Source: an uncultured Alphaproteobacteria bacterium
Lineage (GTDB): Bacteria > Pseudomonadota > Alphaproteobacteria > Micavibrionales > UBA1664
Assembly (NCBI GenBank): GCA_943789475.1
Contig: CALSUG010000001.1
Location: 1-64,000 of the forward strand
Reading direction: 5' to 3'
DNA: 64,000 nucleotides
Shown here: positions 18,974 through 30,708 of the stretch, one piece after another
Layout of the letters: every line of letters begins with the position of its first letter
Position numbering within the stretch: position 1 is the stretch's first letter
The notes under the pieces: generated by a model
Seen by the model: the letters and a program-made list of their open reading frames with translations, nothing else
The model's database searches: none
What the model was told of the DNA's origin: nothing
Made by a program: the position numbers and the translations under genes

Positions 18974-19471
18974 TTATTCTTGATTGTCCGCGTCCGTCTC
19001 GTCGTCCGCTTCCATTTTAAGTAAAGATTCAAGAGCAGATTGCTCAGAAATCAAACCTTTCAATTCACCTGTTGCTTCATCAACAATCGGAAGAGGTGAA
19101 CCGTATTTCGTCAACATGCGTAATGCTTCCCACGTTGTTGTTTGTGGTACAATTTTAATGGTTTCATCCGCCGTAACATGATCACCTACACGAGATGGGT
19201 ACATCTGTTTCATGCGTGATGACAAGAATGTGCTTGCCCCCGTTGCAAAATCCAATGATCCGATTCCGTCCGTCAAATACGATGGTACCAAAGATTTTAT
19301 AATTTCATGTGCAGAAAACATGCCTTTAAAAACATTGTTTTCATCTACAACGGGAATTGCACGAATTTGTTTTTCGTCGATAAGACGCAAAGCAGTTTCA
19401 ACAGTTTCATCGCAAGAAACGGTGCAAACATTTGTGATACCTAGCTTTGATAAAATGCGTTCAGGTGACAT
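18974..19471 (-). CDS. CBS-domain protein
   Basis: Two CBS repeats: ETALRLIDEKQIRAIPVVDENNVFKGMFS; WEALRMLTKYGSPLPIVDEATGELKGLIS. Confidence 0.85.
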   Translation of the reverse strand: MSPERILSKLGITNVCTVSCDETVETALRLIDEKQIRAIPVVDENNVFKGMFSAHEIIKSLVPSYLTDGIGSLDFATGASTFLSSRMKQMYPSRVGDHVTADETIKIVPQTTTWEALRMLTKYGSPLPIVDEATGELKGLISEQSALESLLKMEADDETDADNQE

Positions 19472-19592
19472 TTTATAACCTTTTTTGTTGTTAATTTATA
19501 ATTTTAAAACCTTATAGATCATTGAAAACCCATAAAATCGGCCGAACTATACGCCCCTTACATACCATTGCAACAAAAAAGTGAACTTATTT

Positions 19593-21341
19593 TTACAGTG
19601 AAGATCGAAGTTGTTTATACAAACCTGTTTTTCTACGAATAAGCTGAGCATGTGCGCCCTGTTCAACAATTTTTCCTTTATCCAATACGATAATCTTATC
19701 CGCATTTTCAATCGTAGACAATCGATGTGCAATGACAATTGTTGTTCGTCCTTTTTGTAATTTTTCTAGGCTATCTTGAATGAAGCGCTCTGAATCATTA
19801 TCCAATGCTGATGTCGCCTCGTCCAATAATAATATAGGCGCATTTTTAAGGAAGGCGCGAGCAAGTGCGATACGTTGGCGTTGCCCACCAGACAAGGTTG
19901 AACCATTTTCACCCAATTGCGTTTCATATCCATTAGGTAACTCCATAATAAAATCATGAGCAAAGGCTGACTTAGCAGCCTTTATAATATCTTTTTCACT
20001 CGCTCCATCCAAACCATAAGCAATATTCGCCATGACACTATCATCAAAAATAACGACCTCTTGTGAGACCCAAGCAATATTTTCACGAAGAGATTTCAAT
20101 GATACTTTTTGCGTATTCTGGTCATTAATAAACACACTCCCTCCAACCGGATCGAAAAAACGTGGGATCATATTTAGAATTGTTGTCTTACCACCACCTG
20201 ATGGCCCCACAAGTGCAGTCACCTGACCAGCCTTAGCGATTATACTCACATCATTCAAAACTGTTTCACCATCATCATAGGCAAATGAAATACCTGAAAA
20301 TTCGACGTCCATCGCCTTTTTCGTTTTTAACGCAGGCGCACGCTTGTTTTTTTCAATACCAACAGGTGTATCCATAACCTGCATGACGCGATCCGCCGCG
20401 CCAAGCCCAACATTGACGTTATTATTCAACTTTGCCAGCTTTTTCATGGGCTCATACGCCATTAGAAACGCTGCAATAAAAGACATGATGTCCCCTGCAC
20501 TACTTGTACCTTTTACAACTTGAAATCCACCGTATGAAATAATTCCAAACAATATAACACCAACCAACACATCATTAATTGGTGTTGATAGATTACTTGT
20601 TTTTGTATTTTTAATATTAAGGTCTCTTACTTTTACTAACGTTTGAAGTGCGCGTTTTTCTTCAAATTTTTCACGGCCAAAGGCACGCACCTGTCTAATA
20701 GCCTGAAATGTTTGTGCCAAACCTGATGTCATATGTGATATTGCATCTTGTGTTCTATTTGAAATTGATCTTAATTTTTTTCCTAAACGTGCAACATAAA
20801 ACGCCGCCAGTGGAAAAATAGTAAATGCCGCTAATGCCAAAATCCAATCACGGTAAAACATCACTCCGACAAGAATAATAAGCGTCATTAGGTTTTTACC
20901 AAGACCTGTCATACTGTCGGCTAATGCCGCGCGCATAACTTGCACATCTGAAATCATTCGTGCGACCAATGATCCACTATGGTTATCATTAAAAAATTTA
21001 AGATCCAGTCTGATCATGTGTTTAAACAAATCATTTTGAATATCCGCAACCAATGAATGTCCAATTTTTCCCATTTTAACGGTATGAAAATACGAAGAAA
21101 TTCCCCGCATGACTAAACAAACAAATAATAATCCAGCAATAGGAAAGATTTTCGATTCATTTCCTTGCACCATGATATCGTCCATCACTGGGCCAATAAT
21201 CCATGCAAACACACCCGTCATTCCTGATGCAACAACCATCCAAAACAATGCAACGACCAAATCACTGATATACGGTTTAATATAGCTGATAAAAATACGT
21301 TTAAGGAGCGGAAGTGCGTTTGAGCTGTTTTGTGTCATCAT
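19593..21341 (-). CDS. msbA: MsbA-type ABC transporter (TMD-NBD)
   Basis: Six-TM ABC exporter; GPSGGGKTT, LSGGQRQRIALARAFLKNAPILLLDEATSALD. Confidence 0.85.
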   Translation of the reverse strand: MMTQNSSNALPLLKRIFISYIKPYISDLVVALFWMVVASGMTGVFAWIIGPVMDDIMVQGNESKIFPIAGLLFVCLVMRGISSYFHTVKMGKIGHSLVADIQNDLFKHMIRLDLKFFNDNHSGSLVARMISDVQVMRAALADSMTGLGKNLMTLIILVGVMFYRDWILALAAFTIFPLAAFYVARLGKKLRSISNRTQDAISHMTSGLAQTFQAIRQVRAFGREKFEEKRALQTLVKVRDLNIKNTKTSNLSTPINDVLVGVILFGIISYGGFQVVKGTSSAGDIMSFIAAFLMAYEPMKKLAKLNNNVNVGLGAADRVMQVMDTPVGIEKNKRAPALKTKKAMDVEFSGISFAYDDGETVLNDVSIIAKAGQVTALVGPSGGGKTTILNMIPRFFDPVGGSVFINDQNTQKVSLKSLRENIAWVSQEVVIFDDSVMANIAYGLDGASEKDIIKAAKSAFAHDFIMELPNGYETQLGENGSTLSGGQRQRIALARAFLKNAPILLLDEATSALDNDSERFIQDSLEKLQKGRTTIVIAHRLSTIENADKIIVLDKGKIVEQGAHAQLIRRKTGLYKQLRSSL

Positions 21342-21361
21342 TATTCTGTTATAATGTATTT

Positions 21362-22309
21362 ATGGTGAAATCATGTCAATTAATAGCGGTATTTATCGTC
21401 TTATTTACATCTCAGGTCAAGGCAATAGAATTGCAATTCCCTGTTGCATGCCGTTTAATGGATAATTGTTGGATCACCAATCACGTTGATTTAGATCGAA
21501 ATAACAGACATGCCGAAGATTATATGTGCGGCACAAAAACAACGGATGGATCAAAATCCACACACATATCCCTTGGATCATTATCCGCAACAAAACAAAA
21601 TATACCGACCATCGCCACAGCCGACGGGCAAGTAACCATTGCACAAAACAACACAGGCTTTTGTGGAACCCGTGTCTTGATCGATCATGGTGGAGGATGG
21701 GAAAGCAATTACTGTCACCTTAACCCAAAAACTTTACAAGTTCACGAAGGGCAACATGTAAAGAAAAATCAAATCATCGGATCAATTGGCATGAGTGGAC
21801 AAACAAATTGGCCCCATCTGTCCTATGCCTTACTCCGTAATGGTATGGTATTTGACCCGTTTAGTGGCCGCACCAATTTGGAGGGATGCTCTCGTGCATC
21901 TCAACCATTATGGGGTGCAAAGATGAACCCTTTATACGAACCTGCCCATGTCGCATCAATTGGTTTTAATTTCGGTTTTCTTGATGGAAATAGAATTAAG
22001 TCTGGCACGATAAAGGCGGCAACTGCGATGAAACATGACACACCACAAATGTCATTGTGGACATTAATGATGAACATTCAAAAAGGTGACAAAATTGAAA
22101 TGAAGATTGTGGAACCATCTGGACGATTGCTTAAAAAGAAAACTGTAACATCGAAAAAGAATACAAAATATTACCCTGTTTATCTCAGCACCCTTCGGGG
22201 AAATTTCTTATGGGATAAAGGTATTTATAAAGGCATTATCACTGTAACACGAAATGTGAATGGTAATGATATCAAAACAGGAAAATTCACATCGGTTGAA
22301 CTGCGTTAA
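21362..22309 (+). CDS. M23-family peptidase, secreted
   Basis: Signal peptide; ADGQVTIAQNNTGFCGTRVLIDHGGGWESNYCHLNP, LSYALLRNG. Confidence 0.8.
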   Translation: MVKSCQLIAVFIVLFTSQVKAIELQFPVACRLMDNCWITNHVDLDRNNRHAEDYMCGTKTTDGSKSTHISLGSLSATKQNIPTIATADGQVTIAQNNTGFCGTRVLIDHGGGWESNYCHLNPKTLQVHEGQHVKKNQIIGSIGMSGQTNWPHLSYALLRNGMVFDPFSGRTNLEGCSRASQPLWGAKMNPLYEPAHVASIGFNFGFLDGNRIKSGTIKAATAMKHDTPQMSLWTLMMNIQKGDKIEMKIVEPSGRLLKKKTVTSKKNTKYYPVYLSTLRGNFLWDKGIYKGIITVTRNVNGNDIKTGKFTSVELR

Positions 22310-22972
22310 TTAAAACTGGATAATACGATCCATACGTTTTGCCAGATCCATATTATGCGTTGCGATTAACGCCCCTACTCCTGATTTTTGAACAAGATCT
22401 TTAAACATTTTAAAAACTTCTTCTGCCGTTTCTGGATCAAGATTTCCTGTTGGTTCATCCGCCAATATCAATTTTGGCTTATTCGCCAACGCCCGCGCAA
22501 TGGCTACGCGTTGTTGTTCACCACCTGATAATTTTGCTGGTCGACTATCCGCGCGTTTTGATAATTTTAAACTATTCAACAAATCCATTGCACGGCTCGA
22601 TGAATCGGCCTTACCAACACCATTAATAATTTGTGGTAGCATAATATTTTCAACAGCTGAAAATTCAGGTAACAAATGATGGAATTGATAAACAAAACCA
22701 ATATCTGAACGACGAATATTTGTTCGTTTAACTTCGTTCAATTTTGTCACGTTATTTCCGTTAATGTGTAAATCACCTTTATCTGTTTGATCTAACAATC
22801 CTAAAATATGAAGTAACGTTGATTTACCAGATCCACTAGGTCCGACAAGCGCTACCATTTCACCCGCGTTCACTTCACATGAAAAGTCATTCAATATTTG
22901 TAATGGTGTTCCATCCGCCTGCACATAAGATTTAGATAGGTTTTTAGCGTTTAATATCGTTGGTTTATTCAT
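22310..22972 (-). CDS. lolD: lipoprotein-releasing ABC transporter ATPase LolD
   Basis: [50 protein letters not shown]. Confidence 0.92.
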   Translation of the reverse strand: MNKPTILNAKNLSKSYVQADGTPLQILNDFSCEVNAGEMVALVGPSGSGKSTLLHILGLLDQTDKGDLHINGNNVTKLNEVKRTNIRRSDIGFVYQFHHLLPEFSAVENIMLPQIINGVGKADSSSRAMDLLNSLKLSKRADSRPAKLSGGEQQRVAIARALANKPKLILADEPTGNLDPETAEEVFKMFKDLVQKSGVGALIATHNMDLAKRMDRIIQF

Positions 22973-24212
22973 AGCGTAACACCTCCACTGGGTCGAGCTT
23001 GGCCGCGCGCCATGCGGGGTACAATGTCGCCAATAATGATATAACTAACGCCATAACAACGACACTGATGACCTCACTCCAATTCACTTGTGCAGGTAAT
23101 TGTGTCAGAAAATAAATTTCCGCAGAAAATAATTCTGTCCCTGTTAAGTTTTGCAATCCTTGACGGATCGTTTCAATATTTGTTGCAAAACCAATTCCTA
23201 ATGCAGTTCCCGCGGCCGTTCCCGCGACACCAATCATACCGCCAGCTAGGACAAATATTTTCAACATTGAGCGGCGTGACGCACCAATTGTACGCAAAAT
23301 CGCGATGTCTTTTGCCTTATCCTTTACCAACATAATCATCGATGAAACAATGTTAAATGCAGCGACCAAAATGATAAGCGTTAAAATCAAAAACATCACA
23401 TTACGTTCAACTTGTAACGCGTTAAAGAAACTACCGTTGCTTTGACGCCAATCATAAACAGTCAAATCAGACGGAATTTGCGATACAACGTCATCCATAT
23501 AATCAGGTGTTTTTTGTGGATCACTCGTAAACATTTCTATCGTTGTAATCGCATCAGGCAGGTTGAAAAATTGTTGAGCCGCAGTCAATGGCATAAACAC
23601 AAACCCTTGATTATATTCATACATCTCAACATCAAATATGGCCGATACTGAAAAACGACGAGATCGCGGCAATGTTCCAAACGGTGACGCCTTCCCCTGA
23701 GGCGACAACATCACAATGTCATCCCCTGGTAGTAAACGATATTTACGCGCCAATTCACGACCAATAATGACACCCGTACCGTCATTAAAAGCCTTCATAT
23801 TGCCGTCAATGATTGCATCCTTCAAAACAGGTTTAGATTGAAAAGTACCCACTGAAAGTCCACGAACCATCACACCCGTTGATGCACCAGATACAGAAAA
23901 CAATGCTTGTTTTTCAATTTGAGGAAGAACAGCCGTTATACCATTCACTCCGTTTAACACCTTAACCCAATTATCATAAGGGCGAAGATTTCCTGTGTTA
24001 CTTACCACATTCATATGACCATTAAGGCCAAGAACTTTTCCCGTCAATTCAGCGCGAAAACCATTCATCACTGACATAACGATAATGAGTGTCGCCACCC
24101 CTAATATAATACCAAGGAATGAAAATGCTGATATGACGGACACAAAACTTTCCGATTTACGCGCACGTAAATATCGAAATGCCATCATGCGTTCGAATGG
24201 AGTAAAAATCAT
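22965..24212 (-). CDS. lolC: lipoprotein-releasing ABC permease LolC/E
   Basis: FERMMAFRYLRARKSESFVSVISAFSFLGIILGVATLI; overlaps lolD. Confidence 0.9.
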   Translation of the reverse strand: MIFTPFERMMAFRYLRARKSESFVSVISAFSFLGIILGVATLIIVMSVMNGFRAELTGKVLGLNGHMNVVSNTGNLRPYDNWVKVLNGVNGITAVLPQIEKQALFSVSGASTGVMVRGLSVGTFQSKPVLKDAIIDGNMKAFNDGTGVIIGRELARKYRLLPGDDIVMLSPQGKASPFGTLPRSRRFSVSAIFDVEMYEYNQGFVFMPLTAAQQFFNLPDAITTIEMFTSDPQKTPDYMDDVVSQIPSDLTVYDWRQSNGSFFNALQVERNVMFLILTLIILVAAFNIVSSMIMLVKDKAKDIAILRTIGASRRSMLKIFVLAGGMIGVAGTAAGTALGIGFATNIETIRQGLQNLTGTELFSAEIYFLTQLPAQVNWSEVISVVVMALVISLLATLYPAWRAAKLDPVEVLRYE

Positions 24213-24272
24213 GAGTTACCTTGTATCATAAAAATGTCAAAATAAAGATTCCTTTTATAAGGGATCCCTCAC

Positions 24273-24689
24273 TTAAAACATATTCAGTTCCATTTTGGCC
24301 GTTTCGGACATAAATGATGGTGACCATACAGGATCCCAAACAATTTCGACTTTAACTTCACCAACACCTTCAACAGGCATCAATGCGTTCATAACCCAAC
24401 CAGGCATTTCTTGCGCAACAGGGCAACCTGGTGACGTTAATGTCATTTCGACATATGCATCCGTTACACCGGCATCCGCATCATCGGTTAAAACAACCTT
24501 CAAAATCAAACCAAGTTCATAAATATTGGTTGGAATTTCAGGATCATAAATTCCCATCAATGCCTTACGACATGCAGACCACAATTTGTGATCTTTGCTT
24601 GCCTCTAATTGAGGTGGCTCTTGTAATTCATCATATTGATCTTCACCGACGGCTTGCTTAACCATTTCACTATCTGCAAATTGTTTCAT
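24273..24689 (-). CDS. sufT: SufT/DUF59 family Fe-S assembly protein
   Basis: GIYDPEIPTNIYELGLI...MTLTSPGCPVAQEMPGWV...VEIVWDPVWSPSFMSE. Confidence 0.88.
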   Translation of the reverse strand: MKQFADSEMVKQAVGEDQYDELQEPPQLEASKDHKLWSACRKALMGIYDPEIPTNIYELGLILKVVLTDDADAGVTDAYVEMTLTSPGCPVAQEMPGWVMNALMPVEGVGEVKVEIVWDPVWSPSFMSETAKMELNMF

Positions 24690-25882
24690 AATAATAATTT
24701 TTTCACCTTCTCTAATCCGCTTAACAAGCGTTCAACGTCTTTCATATCATTATATATCCCAAATGAGGCACGGACGGTACCATCAATGCCAAATCGTTGC
24801 ATTAATGGCATACAACAATGATGCCCCGTACGCACGGCCACACCCGCTTGGTTCAAAATCATTCCAATATCACTGTGATGTGCACCATCAATGGTAAATG
24901 ATACCACAGGTGCTTTATGATTCGCCGTGCCAATCACGCGTATGTCATCGCCCAGACCATCCATAGTCGCGTTTAATAACGCATTTTCATGCGCGATCAC
25001 GTCGCCCATGTTCAATGCGTTCATGTAATCAATTGCCGCACCAAGGCCAATTGTATCAACGATTGATGGCGTTCCCGCCTCAAACCTTGCCGGCGCTTGC
25101 TTATAAGTTGTGCGATCAAATGTGACGGTTTCGATCATATCACCACCACCTTGATATGGAGGCATAGAGTTCAAAACATCTTCCCTCCCCCACAACACAC
25201 CGATTCCAGATGGACCATACAATTTGTGTCCCGTAAAGACAAAAAAGTCAGCGTTCAAAGCCTGCACATCCACCGCACCATGAACAATTGATTGCGATCC
25301 ATCGATTAAGATTTTTATATCTTTATCATGCGCACGTGTTGTTTTAACAATGCGTTCTACGTCATTAATTGTGCCCAGTGCATTTGATGTATGCACCATC
25401 GATACAAATTTTGTTTTATCCGAGAGCAATTTTTCAAACGCATCATAATCTAAAACGCCATCATCAGTCACAGGTATAACACGGATAACAATGCCCATTT
25501 GATCTCGAAGAATTTGCCATGGAACGATATTGGCGTGGTGTTCCATCTCGGTCAAAATAACTTCGTCACCTTCGTTCAAAAACCTACGGCCATATGATTG
25601 TGCAACAAGATTTACACCTTCCGTCGCGTTACGCGTAAATACAATTTCATTTTGCGATTTTGCATTAATGAATGATTGTACCTTGCCACGCACGCCCTCA
25701 TACAATGTCGTTGTTTGTTGGCTGTAATCATACAAACCACGGTGAATATTGGCGTAATGATCATTCATAACATTCGTCATGGCATTAATCACTGTTTTCG
25801 GCTTCTGTGCGCTGGCGCCCGTATCTAAAAACGCGAAATCCTTGCCATGCAAGGCAGGAAAATCTGGCTTTAGATTAAGCAT
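24686..25882 (-). CDS. sufS: cysteine desulfurase SufS
   Basis: FLDTGASAQKPKTVI, TRNATEGVNLVAQS, FTGHKLYGPSGIGVLWGRE, RTGHHCCMPLM. Confidence 0.93.
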   Translation of the reverse strand: MLNLKPDFPALHGKDFAFLDTGASAQKPKTVINAMTNVMNDHYANIHRGLYDYSQQTTTLYEGVRGKVQSFINAKSQNEIVFTRNATEGVNLVAQSYGRRFLNEGDEVILTEMEHHANIVPWQILRDQMGIVIRVIPVTDDGVLDYDAFEKLLSDKTKFVSMVHTSNALGTINDVERIVKTTRAHDKDIKILIDGSQSIVHGAVDVQALNADFFVFTGHKLYGPSGIGVLWGREDVLNSMPPYQGGGDMIETVTFDRTTYKQAPARFEAGTPSIVDTIGLGAAIDYMNALNMGDVIAHENALLNATMDGLGDDIRVIGTANHKAPVVSFTIDGAHHSDIGMILNQAGVAVRTGHHCCMPLMQRFGIDGTVRASFGIYNDMKDVERLLSGLEKVKKLLL

Positions 25883-26906
25883 CCAAACTTCTCGTGATTT
25901 TGTCTTCAATAAATTCATGTACGGTCTCGTTGTCTTCTACGCTTTCTAAACTTTCCGCAACAAAGGCTTGAAGTAACATCGCATGGGCCTGTTCCTTTGG
26001 AATACCACGCGCCATTAAATAAAATAATGGTTCTGCATCTGGTTGTGCCGTCACCGCACCGTGTGAACATTTCACATCATCGGCATAAATTTCCAATTCA
26101 GGTTTCGTGTCCATTTCACAACGTTCGGATAACAACACACTGTTACAAAATTGATAACCATCTGTTTGTTGTCCCGATTGATGCACATGCACCTTACCCT
26201 GAAACACACCACGCGAACGTCCGTTCAAAATATTACGGTAGTTTTGATTAGAATAACATTTTGGTGCAATATGTTCGATCAAGATGCATGTATCTGTATG
26301 TTGTTCGTCATTTAAAATTTTTGCACCTGACAAATAACATTCACCATTTTCACCATTTAATGTTGCGTGAATTTGATCGCGAACAAATGATCCATAATTG
26401 CTTAATGAATACGCATTATATTTGGCATCCGCATCAATGTGAATTTGCGTTAAATTTGTAACGACGCCTGCGCCCTCACCTGTGCGAATATGTGTCAGAT
26501 TTGCACCCGCCTCAACACGAATTGTCATTGAACGGTTACACCATCCAGCCACATTAACATGTTCATAAACGGTCAGAGTTGATCCCGCCTCAAGGTGAAT
26601 ATTGATATGCCCGATTGATTTCACATTTTCATCAATATCCAATGATAGGTGAACTGGTTTTTCAACCACTTCCCCCTTTGGAATATGAAGCGAGAAAACA
26701 TCCTGCATATCATTCCACAATTGCATATCGCCATACACATCTTGTGCCCATGATGTCACGGCAACATCGGCATCACTCACCCATTTATCATCACCATCAT
26801 ATCCAACGGATAATGGTTGTTCACTATATTCACTTGCGACATAGGCCGGAAGGTTAGAATATTTCCACCGCTCAAGCTTTGGTGTTGGTAATTGTAACGC
26901 ACCCAT
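25875..26906 (-). CDS. sufD: Fe-S assembly protein SufD
   Basis: DTKPELEIYADDVKCSHGAVTAQPDAEPLFYLMARGIPKEQAHAMLLQAFVAE. Confidence 0.92.
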   Translation of the reverse strand: MGALQLPTPKLERWKYSNLPAYVASEYSEQPLSVGYDGDDKWVSDADVAVTSWAQDVYGDMQLWNDMQDVFSLHIPKGEVVEKPVHLSLDIDENVKSIGHINIHLEAGSTLTVYEHVNVAGWCNRSMTIRVEAGANLTHIRTGEGAGVVTNLTQIHIDADAKYNAYSLSNYGSFVRDQIHATLNGENGECYLSGAKILNDEQHTDTCILIEHIAPKCYSNQNYRNILNGRSRGVFQGKVHVHQSGQQTDGYQFCNSVLLSERCEMDTKPELEIYADDVKCSHGAVTAQPDAEPLFYLMARGIPKEQAHAMLLQAFVAESLESVEDNETVHEFIEDKITRSLDA

Positions 26907-26908
26907 AA

Positions 26909-27658
26909 TTACGCAGCCTCGCTAATGAAATCAGTGTAACCTTGCTCTTCCAAATCTTTGGCCAATTGTGCATCACCTGATTTAATTATTTTACCATCTG
27001 CCATGATATGCACATGGTCAGGCACAATATAATCCAACAAACGTTGATAATGCGTAATCACAAGGAAAGATCGTTCATCCGCGCGCAATGCATTCACACC
27101 ATCCGCAACAATACGCAGAGCATCAATATCCAATCCAGAATCCGTTTCATCCAACACACAAAATGATGGATCCAACATGGCCATTTGTAAAACCTCATTC
27201 CGTTTTTTCTCGCCACCCGAAAAACCAACATTCACAGGACGCTTTAACATTTCATCCTTAATACCTAATTTTTCTGTTGTTTTACGAAGCAATTTAATAA
27301 AATCAAGTGTTTCCAAATCACCTTCGCCACGTGCATTACGCACCGCGTTTAAGGCCGTTTTAAGGAAAGTTGTCATTTGCACTCCTGGTATTTCAACAGG
27401 ATATTGAAATGCCAAAAACACACCCGCCGCCGCACGTTCATCCGCCGACATTTCCAAAATACTTTCACCATTGAACAAAATGTCACCTTGTGTCACTTCG
27501 TAATCTTCATGACCGGCAACGATATAAGACAATGTGGATTTACCCGCACCATTCGGCCCCATAATCGCGTGAATTTCGCCCTTACCAATCGTTAGATCAA
27601 CGCCCTTTAAAATCGATTTACCATCAATTTCCGCATGTAAATTTTTAATTTCAATCAT
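26909..27658 (-). CDS. sufC: Fe-S assembly ATPase SufC
   Basis: [44 protein letters not shown]. Confidence 0.95.
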   Translation of the reverse strand: MIEIKNLHAEIDGKSILKGVDLTIGKGEIHAIMGPNGAGKSTLSYIVAGHEDYEVTQGDILFNGESILEMSADERAAAGVFLAFQYPVEIPGVQMTTFLKTALNAVRNARGEGDLETLDFIKLLRKTTEKLGIKDEMLKRPVNVGFSGGEKKRNEVLQMAMLDPSFCVLDETDSGLDIDALRIVADGVNALRADERSFLVITHYQRLLDYIVPDHVHIMADGKIIKSGDAQLAKDLEEQGYTDFISEAA

Positions 27659-27673
27659 TTTAACTCTCTTCTC

Positions 27674-27904
27674 TTACTCAATAATTTTTGTTAACTCTTT
27701 AATACTATCGCCTTCTGCAATCACGGCAAACGCCTTGGGATTATCATTAAACATTGTTGCGCGAATATCATCCTCTGTCGCTACAACCTCGTGAAGTAAT
27801 TCTTCATATTCCGCCAACTCCTTAATATAACGTAATATTAAAGGAACATCATTTTCAATTGCGCTTCTGTATGTAATATCGATGTTCATATCATCCCTTC
27901 GCAA
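27674..27904 (-). pseudogene. GNAT acetyltransferase N-terminal remnant
   Basis: ITYRSAIENDVPLILRYIKELAEYEELLHEVVATEDDIRATMFNDNPKAFAVIAEGDS then unrelated tail and stop; acetyl-CoA binding part absent. Confidence 0.65.
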
Positions 27905-28361
27905 TCAATATCATACCAACAAGGGCACATGCAATTCCAACGCCTTGTAGTGGGCGAATAACCTCGCCCAACACCAACATTCCTACCACGATCGTGACTG
28001 AAATCGAAAAACCATTTTGCAATATCGCGACAAGGCTTGCCTGACCACCAGCCTTATAACCATGTGCCAAAAATATATTTGCCCCCGCGACACCAATTCC
28101 CGCAATCATGGCGTATAACGTACCCTTTGCATCCATCGCGCCAGAAAAAAACGGTTCACCACTGCTCAAACGATTCCACAAAAAATATCCAATGGATACA
28201 GATGCCATCGAAATCGAAAGCACAAGCGAACCTAGCGCAGCATCCATATGCCCTGATCCAACCTTGAACATGATATTACGCATAGCAAGACCAAGACCCG
28301 AAATCATGGCCAACACCCACCAATATTGCATGATTGTTGAAAGCATTATAACGCGCTCCAT
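27891..28361 (-). CDS. EamA/DMT-type small transporter
   Basis: Five-TM protein ending [27 protein letters not shown]. Confidence 0.75.
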   Translation of the reverse strand: MERVIMLSTIMQYWWVLAMISGLGLAMRNIMFKVGSGHMDAALGSLVLSISMASVSIGYFLWNRLSSGEPFFSGAMDAKGTLYAMIAGIGVAGANIFLAHGYKAGGQASLVAILQNGFSISVTIVVGMLVLGEVIRPLQGVGIACALVGMILIAKG

Positions 28362-29212
28362 TCAATCGCACCGCGACCTGATTTTTGTAAAAAATCATTC
28401 GCCTTTGAAAAATGTTTACACCCTAAAAAGCCACGATGCGCGGATAGTGGTGATGGGTGTGGCGCGGTAAGGACAAGGTGTTTATCCCCGTCAATCATCG
28501 ATGCCTTGTTTTGCGCATGTGCGCCCCACAACATGAACACGACGGGTTTATCCAATGCATTCACTTGCTCTATCACTTGATCCGTAAATTGTTCCCACCC
28601 TTTACCTTGATGCGATGCCGCCTGCCCCGCCTCGACAGTCAGGCAAGTGTTGAGCAATAACACGCCTTGTTTTGCCCATCCTTCTAAAAAACCATAGGTT
28701 GGAACATCCATGCCCGTATCCGCATTCAATTCCTTGTAAATATTACGCAAGGACGGTGGAATTTTAACGCCTTTTTGCACACTAAAGCTCAGGCCATGTG
28801 CCTGTCCCTCGCCATGATATGGATCTTGACCAAGAATAACGATTTTCACATTTTCAATCGGGGTGAGTTCCAACGCACGAAAGATGTTATCATTGCTTGG
28901 GTACACGATTTTACCCGCGGCAATTTCCGCGGTAACAAATGATAACGGTTTTTTTTTCAATAAATTTAAGTGTTTCATTTTATTCTTTTTAACTAAATAA
29001 GCTCGACTATTTCTATAATTCAAAAAATTTATAAATCTATTCAAATCTTTTATTATGAAGATTAGTCCAATTAGAGAGAATATTGCTAAAGGTATTGTTA
29101 CAAAACTAAAAACCCCCAGCATCATTAAACTAGACATTGTCCATTCAACACTAAAAACAATTAGTAAAGTGATCGTCAAAAAAAAATAAGAAAAGCCTTT
29201 TAATATATCCAT
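28346..29212 (-). CDS. ung: uracil-DNA glycosylase with possible N-terminal 2TM extension (conventional start may be 28978)
   Basis: [77 protein letters not shown]. Confidence 0.9.
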   Translation of the reverse strand: MDILKGFSYFFLTITLLIVFSVEWTMSSLMMLGVFSFVTIPLAIFSLIGLIFIIKDLNRFINFLNYRNSRAYLVKKNKMKHLNLLKKKPLSFVTAEIAAGKIVYPSNDNIFRALELTPIENVKIVILGQDPYHGEGQAHGLSFSVQKGVKIPPSLRNIYKELNADTGMDVPTYGFLEGWAKQGVLLLNTCLTVEAGQAASHQGKGWEQFTDQVIEQVNALDKPVVFMLWGAHAQNKASMIDGDKHLVLTAPHPSPLSAHRGFLGCKHFSKANDFLQKSGRGAIEWSAL

Positions 29213-29226
29213 ATAATTACTTAGCG

Positions 29227-30699
29227 TTACCCAACGCTCCCTTCAAGACTAATACCTACCAACTTCTGCGCCTCAACGGCAAATTCCATCGGCAGGTGTT
29301 GCATCACTTCCTTACAAAAACCATTCACGATCAACGCCGTTGCTTCTTCCTCATTCAATCCACGTTGCGCACAATAAAACATTTGGTCTTCACCAATTTT
29401 CGACGTCGTTGCTTCATGTTCACATTTCGAATTCATGTTTTTACATTCGATATACGGCACGGTATGCGCGCCGCACTGATCGCCAATCAACAATGAATCA
29501 CACTGGGTAAAGTTTCTTGATCCCGTTGCCTTTGGCATGATTTTAACCGCACCACGATATGTGGAATCCGATTTACCAGCAGAAATCGTTTTGGACACAA
29601 CACGGCTTTTTGTATTTTTGCCCAAATGGATCATTTTTGTGCCCGTGTCCGCCTGTTGACGCCCATTGGTAATAGCGACCGAGTAAAATTCACCTTGGGA
29701 ATTATCACCTTTTAAAATACATGATGGATATTTCCACGTAATGGCAGAACCCGTTTCAACCTGCGTCCATGACACCTTTGAATTTTCACCCTCGCAAAGC
29801 GCACGTTTAGTCACGAAATTGTAAATTCCACCCTTGCCGTTTTCATCACCTGGATACCAATTTTGTACGGTAGAATATTTAATCTCTGCATCCTTATGCG
29901 CGATTAATTCAACAACCGCCGCGTGCAATTGATTTTCATCACGCATTGGCGCGGTGCAACCTTCGAGGTAGGACACATAACTTCCCTCATCCGCAATAAT
30001 CAATGTACGTTCAAATTGCCCTGTTTCTTTCGCATTAATGCGGAAATAAGTCGACAATTCCATCGGGCAACGCACGCCCTTTGGCACATACACAAATGAT
30101 CCATCGGTAAACACCGCACTGTTCAAACATGAATGTTTATTGTCCGCCGGTGACACAACAGACCCCAAATATTTTTTTACCAATTCAGGGTGATTTTCAA
30201 CCGCTTCGGAAATTGAACAAAAAATAACGCCTGCGTCTTCTAATGTTTTCTTAAAAGTTGTCGCAACGGATACGGAATCAAACACCACATCAACGGCCAC
30301 GGGCATTGCACCTTCAACACCTGCCAATACTTCTTGTTCACGCAATGGAATACCCAATTTTGCATACGTTTCCAATAATTTTGGGTCAACCTCGTCCAAT
30401 GATTTTGGTTTTACTTGTGACGATTTTGGCGCGGCATAGTAATAGTAATCTTGATAATCCAACGGTGTAAAATCAACCTTTGCCCACTGTGGCTCGTCCA
30501 TTGTTTGCCATTTGCGATAGGCATCCAAACGCCATTGCAACAACCATTCAGGGTCTTTTTTCTTTTCAGAAATCAAACGAATGATGTCTTCGTTCAACCC
30601 CTTTGGGGCATATTCCATCTCAATGTCGGTTTCAAATCCGGCCTCGTAAACGCCGGCCATTTCTTCGACTTGTTGTATTGTTTCTTCTGTTGCTGCCAT
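29227..30699 (-). CDS. sufB: Fe-S assembly protein SufB
   Basis: [35 protein letters not shown]-type region and [28 protein letters not shown]. Confidence 0.95.
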   Translation of the reverse strand: MAATEETIQQVEEMAGVYEAGFETDIEMEYAPKGLNEDIIRLISEKKKDPEWLLQWRLDAYRKWQTMDEPQWAKVDFTPLDYQDYYYYAAPKSSQVKPKSLDEVDPKLLETYAKLGIPLREQEVLAGVEGAMPVAVDVVFDSVSVATTFKKTLEDAGVIFCSISEAVENHPELVKKYLGSVVSPADNKHSCLNSAVFTDGSFVYVPKGVRCPMELSTYFRINAKETGQFERTLIIADEGSYVSYLEGCTAPMRDENQLHAAVVELIAHKDAEIKYSTVQNWYPGDENGKGGIYNFVTKRALCEGENSKVSWTQVETGSAITWKYPSCILKGDNSQGEFYSVAITNGRQQADTGTKMIHLGKNTKSRVVSKTISAGKSDSTYRGAVKIMPKATGSRNFTQCDSLLIGDQCGAHTVPYIECKNMNSKCEHEATTSKIGEDQMFYCAQRGLNEEEATALIVNGFCKEVMQHLPMEFAVEAQKLVGISLEGSVG

Positions 30700-30708
30700 G
30701 ACTTCTCT

